Positions 7,380 to 12,103 of a DNA stretch of 12,103 nt are shown one piece after another; the first letter of the stretch is position 1; the number at the start of each line of letters is the position of its first letter. The stretch is taken from assembly GCA_002341345.1 (NCBI GenBank), contig DDNW01000026.1:1-12103 (forward strand), given 5' to 3'. The notes beneath the pieces were generated by a model, which was not told the origin of the DNA, ran no database searches, and saw only the letters and a program-made list of their open reading frames with translations. The stretch is from Erythrobacter sp. UBA2510 (GTDB taxonomy: Bacteria > Pseudomonadota > Alphaproteobacteria > Sphingomonadales > Sphingomonadaceae). Made by a program: the position numbers and the translations under genes.

Positions 7380-7385
7380 GTATTA
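7380..7385 (-). promoter_or_regulatory. Candidate -10 element of the tetR-ybhGFSR operon
   Basis: TAATAC on the minus strand, 5 bases upstream of the palindrome. No good -35 TTGACA match is seen 16-18 bases upstream, so the promoter call is tentative. Confidence 0.35.
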
Positions 7386-7497
7386 CAGACCTGCAGGGTT
7401 CTTTTTGGCCGAACTCTATGCCTGCCTTGAAGCGTGGGATAGTCCTTCGCACGCCCGCCCTGTGGCCGGATCGAGGAGACTGCGTAGCCGGGACCAC

Positions 7498-7620
7498 TTA
7501 TCCCGTAACGTTTGCCGGTGGCGGATTGGAAGTAGCTCGGCTTGCGCGAAATCCGACAATCAGGGCCAGCAGCGTGAGCAATTGCGCGCCGATCGTCTCG
7601 ACAGTCGGGAAGAAGCCGAG
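7498..7620 (-). pseudogene. Separated 3' end of the FTR1-family permease, beyond an in-frame stop
   Basis: Directly after the TAA that ends the 609-residue permease, the same frame continues for 40 codons to a second TAA at 7498-7500. It encodes LGFFPTVETIGAQLLTLL, ALIVGF and a polar end. LG-F/Y-PT followed by a hydrophobic helix is the usual C-terminal end of FTR1-type permeases, that is their last membrane segment. The original gene therefore most probably ran to 7498. The interruption is a single in-frame stop with no frame change. It is either a nonsense mutation, a recoded or read-through stop, or a base error in the sequence. Confidence 0.75.
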
Positions 7621-9450
7621 TTAGGCGAGGCGCGGCAAGCCGGCAATGAAAGTGGCGGAAAGAACTCCGGCCTCCTGGAAAGCGCCCACGCCCTTGCCCG
7701 CGAGAATGACCGCAAGGATCGCAATCAGGATAGCACTGTAGCGGAAGAACTGGGTGATCGGCAGTTTGCGGCTGTAGCGCAGCATGGCCCATGCAATGAG
7801 CGCCAGCAGCGCTACTGCGGACAAGGCACCTGCCAGTATGATGCCGCTGCTCTGCGGGTTCCACAGGGCAGCGTAGAACAGGAAAGTCTCGAACGCTTCC
7901 CGGTAGACGACCACGAATGCAAGACCAAAGAGAAACCATGCCGATCCGCGCGAAAGCGCCTTGCCCATTTTTTCCTGGATATAGCGCCGCCACTCCTCGG
8001 CCTGGGATTTGCCGTGCATCCAGATCCCGACCGATACGAGAATGACAGCCGCAAGCAGCGCGCCGATCCCTTCGGTCATCTCGCGGCTCGCCCCGCTGAT
8101 GCTTACGAAGTAGGTTGCTACGACCCAGGTGGCGACACCTGCGAAAAGAGCAGCGATCCACCCACCATGGATATAGGGCAATACCTCGGAGCGCTGCGAC
8201 TTTTTCACAAAGGCGATCATGGCGATCACAACCAGAATTGCTTCGATCCCCTCGCGCAGGAGAATGGTGAACGCCCCGAGAAAGGTCGAGATTTCGCTGG
8301 CCGCCTCAGGAGCCAACGCTTCCTCGGCTCTTGCCAGCAGACTATCGATGCGAGCCCTTAGTTGCTGTAGTTCGGATGGATTCGCACCGGACTCTATTCC
8401 GGCCCGGAATTGCCCGAGCGCCTGTTCTACCTCCCGCATCAAACCGCCATCGCGCGTTGCCAGGAGGGCCTCCAGGGGTTCAAACCCGTCGAGATAGGCA
8501 GACAGGGCAAGCTGCCGCGCTTCCTCTCGGTTGCCAGCCCGATAAGCTGACAGGCTGCGATCGAGCGTATCGCGAACGAAGGCGAGCGAACCTGCGTCAT
8601 TTGCCTGTCCCACCGCATCGGGATTGGCGCGAAGATAGGCCATGACGGCGAGCGCACGGTCCTCGCCGATCTGCTCGGCCAGACTTTCCGGTGTGAGCGC
8701 GGCGAGCGTCTCGAGATCGGGGACAAGCTGGCGTATGCCATCATCTTCCCGCCAAATACGCTCGCCCTTGGCCACATCTTCAAAAGCAATGCTGCCGGCA
8801 TGGAATGCAAGCGCCCAGCGATCCTCGTCGGACAGCGATGCGAAGCTGGCCATGGACGTTCCTTCCAGCCCTTGCGTGATGACCTGGTAAAGCCCGAACG
8901 CACTGCGCTGCCGCGCCCGGTCGATATCGGTGAAGTCGATCGGCGGGGGATCAAGTGCCTGCATTGCGGCCGGTGGCGCACTTCCGGCGGCGCCGTGACA
9001 CGAGGCGCAGTTCTGCGCGAAGAGAGTGCGGGCGCGGTCAAGGTCGGGCGCTTGCGAAGGGGCAAGCGGAACCGGGTAGGCTGTCAGCAACGAGGCTGCC
9101 AGCGCGCGCGCTAAGCGCCCAACTCGCTCGGCGGGTTCCTTATTGGCGATCAGAGCTCGCAGCTGGTCCGATCGGCGGATGAGTGCTTGATTGTCTTTAG
9201 TATCCGGCAATGCAGCGATCTGCCGCGCCACGACATCGGAAAACTCCACCATTTCGCGATATTCGAATTCGTCGGCAACACGTCCCTCGGAAACGGCGGA
9301 GGCGTAGTCGACCGCGATATAATCGAGCAGACGCCAGGTGGTTCGCACGTCGGGTTCTTCCGCGTTCGCGGTGACGGACAGACACAGCGCAAGCGCCAGC
9401 AGAATGAGCCGCAGTGCCGGATGGACGGTGGCGGAGACGATGCGATGCAT
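7621..9450 (-). CDS. Cytochrome c / FTR1-family iron (or lead) permease, C-terminally truncated by a stop
   Basis: The readable product has 609 residues. An N-terminal signal peptide (about 1-30, ending ANA) leads into a periplasmic region with a c-type heme site CASCH (148-152) and a likely axial Met200 in GTSMASF. A helical linker (about 220-380) contains the AYLDGFEPLE motif. The FTR1 membrane domain follows from about 388, with both metal-binding REXXE motifs: R399-E-G-I-E and R517-E-A-F-E. The family carries ferric iron across the inner membrane; C. metallidurans PbrT is a lead-uptake relative. The heme domain suggests coupling to oxidation of Fe(II), which is inference. It lies 96 bases after the CDF gene on the same strand and so may share its metal-responsive promoter. 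A stop removes the last helix; both REXXE motifs remain. Gene context favours a Pb/Cd-linked role; iron uptake is the alternative. Confidence 0.85.
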   Translation of the reverse strand: MHRIVSATVHPALRLILLALALCLSVTANAEEPDVRTTWRLLDYIAVDYASAVSEGRVADEFEYREMVEFSDVVARQIAALPDTKDNQALIRRSDQLRALIANKEPAERVGRLARALAASLLTAYPVPLAPSQAPDLDRARTLFAQNCASCHGAAGSAPPAAMQALDPPPIDFTDIDRARQRSAFGLYQVITQGLEGTSMASFASLSDEDRWALAFHAGSIAFEDVAKGERIWREDDGIRQLVPDLETLAALTPESLAEQIGEDRALAVMAYLRANPDAVGQANDAGSLAFVRDTLDRSLSAYRAGNREEARQLALSAYLDGFEPLEALLATRDGGLMREVEQALGQFRAGIESGANPSELQQLRARIDSLLARAEEALAPEAASEISTFLGAFTILLREGIEAILVVIAMIAFVKKSQRSEVLPYIHGGWIAALFAGVATWVVATYFVSISGASREMTEGIGALLAAVILVSVGIWMHGKSQAEEWRRYIQEKMGKALSRGSAWFLFGLAFVVVYREAFETFLFYAALWNPQSSGIILAGALSAVALLALIAWAMLRYSRKLPITQFFRYSAILIAILAVILAGKGVGAFQEAGVLSATFIAGLPRLA

Positions 9451-9500
9451 GAGGGGTCTCTATATCTGTTGCAATTAATCCGCAATAGCAGGGTGTAGAC

Positions 9501-9514
9501 GGAAATGTATTTCC
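9501..9514. promoter_or_regulatory. Perfect inverted repeat upstream of the FTR1 gene
   Basis: GGAAAT (9501-9506) and ATTTCC (9509-9514) are perfect 6-bp arms around GT. The repeat is 50 bases upstream of the permease start in the gap after the CDF gene, where an operator would be expected. I cannot name a regulator that binds it. Confidence 0.35.
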
Positions 9515-9520
9515 TCCAAC

Positions 9521-9534
9521 CCCCGATCGCGGGG
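9521..9534. terminator. Weak GC-rich hairpin after the CDF gene
   Basis: CCCCG (9521-9525) and CGGGG (9530-9534) form a 5-bp stem with an ATCG loop, 12 bases beyond the CDF stop. The minus-strand transcript has no U-run after it, so any effect would be attenuation rather than full termination. It could set the expression ratio between the CDF and permease genes. Confidence 0.25.
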
Positions 9535-9546
9535 ATTTTCTGGAGT

Positions 9547-10164
9547 TTAGGTAGAGCGCAGTTCGCCACGGGCCTGTTTGGAGACTTCGGCACTTCCCCA
9601 CACCGCCAGTCCTGCCATGATGCTCGCCACAACCAGATCGGGCCACGCACGGCCGGTGCCGAAAACGCCAATCGCTGCCGCCAGCACGGCGATATTACCG
9701 ATCGCGTCGTTGCGCGAACAGATCCACACCGAGCGCATGTTCGCATCGCCCGAGCGATACCGGAACAGCATCGCGGCGACGGCGAGATTTACCGCCAGAG
9801 CAAGAGAACCGATGGCGCCCATCGTTCCCGGGTCGGGCGACGCCCCGACAAAGAAACCCCAGATGGCCGAGCCGAGCACCCACAGGCCGAAAGCCAGCAT
9901 GGTCGCCGCCTTTACGAGAGCCGCACGCGCGCGCCAGACGAGCGCCATCCCCGCTACACCGAGACTGATAGCATAGTTTGCCGCATCACCGAGAAAGTCG
10001 AGCGCGTCGGCCTGCAAGGCGCGCGAATCCGCAGCAATGCCTGCCACGATCTCCACGCCGAACATGATTGCATTAAGGCCCAGTGCGATCCACAGAATGC
10101 GCCGCCATGTCGGATCGTTGTTGTTTGCACCGGCCTCATCGGGGCCGCAGCAGGTCTTTCCCAT
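9547..10164 (-). CDS. Short CDF-type cation transporter (metal efflux), no C-terminal domain
   Basis: A 205-residue inner-membrane protein with about six helices. It matches the transmembrane part of cation diffusion facilitators (CzcD/DmeF relatives), which export divalent metals by proton exchange. The metal-site helices are visible: helix 2 carries D53, D56 and D60 (DFLGD), and helix 5 carries D153-A-I-G-N157. This is a DxxxD / DxxxN arrangement instead of the usual HxxxD. The N-terminus carries T-C-C-G-P, with a Cys5-Cys6 pair that may bind metal. The family's cytoplasmic C-terminal metal domain is absent (205 residues against about 300), a form often seen beside MerR regulators. It has an AGGAG site eight bases before the ATG at 10164. 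The operator and 19-bp-spaced promoter upstream point to MerR control. The metal (Pb, Cd, Zn or Co) is not readable from the sequence. Confidence 0.82.
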   Translation of the reverse strand: MGKTCCGPDEAGANNNDPTWRRILWIALGLNAIMFGVEIVAGIAADSRALQADALDFLGDAANYAISLGVAGMALVWRARAALVKAATMLAFGLWVLGSAIWGFFVGASPDPGTMGAIGSLALAVNLAVAAMLFRYRSGDANMRSVWICSRNDAIGNIAVLAAAIGVFGTGRAWPDLVVASIMAGLAVWGSAEVSKQARGELRST

Positions 10165-10190
10165 TTACTCGACTCCTTGCGTCGATCCGC

Positions 10191-10221
10191 CCTATGCACC
10201 TTGTAGTAACTACAAGGTCAA
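10191..10221 (-). promoter_or_regulatory. MerR-type promoter of the CDF transporter (19-bp spacer)
   Basis: On the minus strand a -35 TTGACC (10221-10216) and a -10-like CATAGG (10196-10191) are separated by 19 bases (10215-10197). An over-long 19-20 bp spacer is the hallmark of promoters activated by MerR-family proteins, which untwist DNA to realign the hexamers. The dyad described below overlaps the -35 and fills most of the spacer. The -10 matches the consensus at only three of six places. Confidence 0.75.
10198..10218. promoter_or_regulatory. MerR-family operator (perfect dyad)
   Basis: Arms ACCTTGTAGT (10198-10207) and ACTACAAGGT (10209-10218) are perfect 10-bp inverted repeats around one central base. 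The form closely resembles CadR/PbrR-type operators (ACC-TATAG...CTACA-GGGT style). It lies between the divergent CDF and merR starts, so one dimer would control the CDF promoter and probably its own gene. Confidence 0.88.
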
Positions 10222-10239
10222 GCGGCAGGAGCCTTTGTC

Positions 10240-10638
10240 ATGAGAATTGGTCAACTTGCCCGGATAACCGGCGTCAAATCCGAAACAATCCGCTTCTACG
10301 AGCGTGAGGGTATCCTCGCTGCCCCTCCACGCACGCGGGCCAATTATCGCGATTATGGACCAGCAGAGGAAGCGCGCCTTAACTTCATACGGCGCGCGCG
10401 TGATCTCGGCTTCTCCATGGCACGCATCAGGGAATTGCTCGATCTCTCCGATGATGCCGACCGGTCCTGCGCGGGCATCGACGCTCTGGCCAGAAGCCAT
10501 CTCGGCGAGGTCGAGCGCAAGATCGCGAGCCTGGAGGCGTTGCGGACGGAACTTGGGCGTATGATCGCTGCCTGCGAGCAAGACACTGTAGGCGATTGCC
10601 GCATCATCGATGCACTTGCGGGTACCGCCGAGCCTTGA
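10240..10638 (+). CDS. MerR-family metal-responsive regulator (CadR/PbrR type)
   Basis: A 132-residue dimeric activator. The winged HTH at the N-terminus reads MRIGQLARITGVKSETIRFY, followed by EREGILAAPPRTRANYRDYG. A long dimerisation helix (about 81-112) follows. Cys77, Cys112 and Cys120 match the three-cysteine arrangement of CadR and PbrR regulators, which respond to Cd(II) and Pb(II). His87 is also at the place of a second CadR metal ligand. The loop between the last two cysteines is seven residues, EQDTVGD. The start ATG has an AGGAG eight bases upstream. It is divergent from the CDF gene with 75 bases between them, and the dyad at 10198-10218 lies in that gap. Metal specificity between Cd, Pb and Zn is inference. 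The gene is complete. Confidence 0.92.
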   Translation: MRIGQLARITGVKSETIRFYEREGILAAPPRTRANYRDYGPAEEARLNFIRRARDLGFSMARIRELLDLSDDADRSCAGIDALARSHLGEVERKIASLEALRTELGRMIAACEQDTVGDCRIIDALAGTAEP

Positions 10639-10775
10639 TGTCCGCGCCTCGTGCGCCAGTTCGGTCAGGCTCGCCAATGCACGGCTTTTGTCGGCCGCCC
10701 ATAAGAGACTTAACTTCGGGAAAGGCCGACGAGTGCGAAGCTGCCCGTGTCGCCATCCCGGGTCTGTCGAACGGG
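10639..10775. other. Convergent intergenic region with two long-loop inverted repeats
   Basis: No supported gene lies here. GTCGGCC (10690-10696) pairs perfectly with GGCCGAC (10724-10730) across 27 bases, and GCCCGT (10743-10748) pairs with ACGGGC (10771-10776) across 22 bases. Neither is followed by a T-run on either strand. They may be a bidirectional transcription end between merR and the dehydrogenase gene, or remnants of a moved element. Confidence 0.4.
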
Positions 10776-12103
10776 CTATGATGCCGCCGCAGGCCAGTTC
10801 CAGACGGCCATTTTTTCAATGCTCATATCCGCCATAGTGTAGGGGATCCCGCCGACGCCAAGCCCGGAGCGGCGCAGCCCTGCAAAAGGCATCCAGTCCA
10901 CGCGGAATGCCGTATGGTCGTTCACCATCACAGCCGATCCCGCCAGAGACTGTATGCAATGATTGGCGATTGACAGCCGATCGCTGAATACAGCGGCCTG
11001 AAAGGCGTAAGGCAGGGCATTGGCCTGCTCGATAGCCAGGTCGATATCGTCATAGCCATACACGCAGATCACGGGGCCGAAGATTTCTTCCTGGGATACC
11101 TTGGCACTTTCGGGAGGATCGACAATGACGGTCGGGGAGAAAAGAGTGTCACTCAGACGGCTTCCCCCGCACACCAGGGTGCCGCCTGCTGCAATGGCTT
11201 CATCGACCCAGCGTTCGACGCGGTCGACTTCCTCCGTCCGGATCAAGGGGCCGCATTGGGTTTTAGCATCGGCGGGATCGCCCACGACCAGCTTTTCGGC
11301 AGCTCGCCCTAGGTCATTGGCGAAGTCTTTCAATTCTGCAGCAGGGACGTACACGCGCTGCACGGAAACGCAGACCTGACCCGAATGATAGAACCCGCCT
11401 TTGAGCAACGAGGCGATCACTGCTGCGCGCTCCACGCCGCTGTCCACGATTACCGGCGCCGCGCCGCCGTGCTCGAGAGCAATGCGGGTTCCCGGCGCCA
11501 GCTTCGAGCGAAGCATCCAGCCGATCTTCGCAGAACCGATGAATGAGAAGAACTCCGTGCGCGGATCGGTTACCATTCTTTCGGCAATATCGTTGCCGCA
11601 AGGTGCGAACCGGCACCAGGCCTCGGGCAGGCCGGCTTCATGAAGAATGCTCACGAAGCTCTGGCATGACAGAGGCGTTTCCAGCGCAGGCTTGATGAGA
11701 ACGGGGCACCCGGCTGCTACCGCCGGTCCAACCTGATGGACGATCAGGTTGAGCGGGTGATTGAATGCCGAGATCGCCACGACAGGACCGATCGGTTCGC
11801 GGAAGGTATAGGCCGTCCTTCCCGCACCCGCTTCTGTCAGGTCCATCGGAATTTCATGGCCGCCGCCCTCACTCAGCGCCTGAACGCACAAGTCGACGCT
11901 GTTGATCGCGCGACCGGCTTCCACGCGCGCATCGACCAGCGGTTTGCCGCCCTCCCTGACGATCTGGAGAGCCAGATCCTCGGCTCGTTCGCGCATGATA
12001 TCCGCAGCCCGCCGGAGGATGGCGACACGCTCGTGCACGGCAAGCCAGCCATGGCGGTCGCGGTGGAGCAACTGCGCTTCATTCAGCCATTCATCGATTT
12101 GAG
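10776..12103 (-). CDS. Aldehyde dehydrogenase family protein, N-terminus outside the window
   Basis: About 441 residues are readable and the frame is open to the window edge. An apparent TTG start at 12071 is only an internal leucine: the frame continues upstream as QIDEWLNEAQ, the expected helical lead to the family's VHERVAILRRAADIM segment. The protein oxidises an aldehyde to an acid with NAD(P). Family residues are all visible: the active-site Asn in SAFNHPLN, the nucleotide-binding Lys in VLIKPA, the FIGSAKIG loop, the general-base Glu in ALEHGGAAP, the nucleophile Cys in GQVCVSV, and EEIFGP. The EHGG spelling departs from the more common ELGG. The ending, GLGVGGIPYTMADMSIEKM, is like the phosphonoacetaldehyde or glyceraldehyde-3-phosphate dehydrogenase branch, but the substrate cannot be fixed. 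It converges on merR and is not obviously part of the metal module. Confidence 0.88.
   Translation of the reverse strand, partial: QIDEWLNEAQLLHRDRHGWLAVHERVAILRRAADIMRERAEDLALQIVREGGKPLVDARVEAGRAINSVDLCVQALSEGGGHEIPMDLTEAGAGRTAYTFREPIGPVVAISAFNHPLNLIVHQVGPAVAAGCPVLIKPALETPLSCQSFVSILHEAGLPEAWCRFAPCGNDIAERMVTDPRTEFFSFIGSAKIGWMLRSKLAPGTRIALEHGGAAPVIVDSGVERAAVIASLLKGGFYHSGQVCVSVQRVYVPAAELKDFANDLGRAAEKLVVGDPADAKTQCGPLIRTEEVDRVERWVDEAIAAGGTLVCGGSRLSDTLFSPTVIVDPPESAKVSQEEIFGPVICVYGYDDIDLAIEQANALPYAFQAAVFSDRLSIANHCIQSLAGSAVMVNDHTAFRVDWMPFAGLRRSGLGVGGIPYTMADMSIEKMAVWNWPAAAS

Noticed and set aside
7331..8161. Minus-strand frame of 276 codons across the FTR1 end and tetR promoter
   Set aside because: It overlaps the FTR1 gene in another frame, is rich in Arg and Cys, and would run through the tetR operator; not coding.
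7405..8361. Plus-strand frame of 318 codons opposite the FTR1 gene
   Set aside because: Composition is that of an antisense shadow of a high-GC gene; no motifs, and the opposite strand encodes REXXE and FTR1 helices.
9469..9485. TTGC...GCAA as a Fur/Mur iron box upstream of the FTR1 gene
   Set aside because: Only the four outer bases of each arm match; the inside of the site is not symmetric, so it falls below what I would call an operator.
12069..12071. TTG start of the aldehyde dehydrogenase
   Set aside because: The frame continues to the window edge with family-like sequence (QIDEWLNEAQ), so the gene is truncated by the window and does not start here.
1..12103. CRISPR array, tRNA, rRNA or insertion sequence
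   Set aside because: No regularly spaced direct repeats, no RNA gene and no transposase or terminal repeats were seen in the window.

Overview
This is a GC-rich window of roughly 60% or more, judged by eye. Gene content and codon use suggest an alphaproteobacterium, most likely of the order Sphingomonadales. The order-level guess is inference. It rests partly on the small acidic protein tail with an ESFPASDPPSW motif at the left edge, a type I associate with sphingomonads.

Layout from left to right. (1) Positions 1-183 hold the 3' end of a small protein gene that is cut by the window edge. It converges on a sigma-70 family (ECF-like) sigma factor on the minus strand (220-849) with a cysteine-rich C-terminal tail. 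(2) Divergent from the sigma factor is ppk2, a polyphosphate kinase 2 gene (986-1762). It converges, with only six bases between, on the end of (3) a compact five-gene minus-strand operon. In order of transcription this is tetR (7341-6724), a ybhG-like HlyD adaptor, a ybhF-like double ATPase, a ybhS-like permease and a ybhR-like permease (ending 1769). Every junction is a 4-base overlap or a gap of 3-4 bases. A near-perfect palindrome just upstream of tetR is probably its autoregulatory operator. The gene order matches the E. coli ybhGFSR drug-export operon, which is also preceded by a TetR gene (cecR), although this TetR does not look like CecR.

(4) Next is a metal-homeostasis block on the minus strand. 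It has a short CDF-type cation transporter (10164-9547) followed by a large cytochrome c/FTR1 permease fusion (9450-7621) of the FTR1/PbrT type. A divergent MerR-family regulator (10240-10638) carries the C77/C112/C120 cysteine pattern of CadR/PbrR-type sensors. The intergenic region has a perfect 10-bp-arm MerR operator inside a 19-bp promoter spacer. The permease reading frame is interrupted by an in-frame TAA. Forty more family-like codons follow, including what should be the last membrane helix. (5) The right edge holds an aldehyde dehydrogenase (minus strand) whose N-terminus lies outside the window.

Together the window is a stress and detoxification neighbourhood: polyphosphate metabolism under or beside a Cys-tailed sigma factor, a TetR-controlled exporter, and a MerR-controlled metal module. 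The most noteworthy points are the interrupted FTR1 gene, the Cys-rich sigma tail, the MerR-type divergent promoter and the asymmetric ATP sites of the YbhF-like ATPase.
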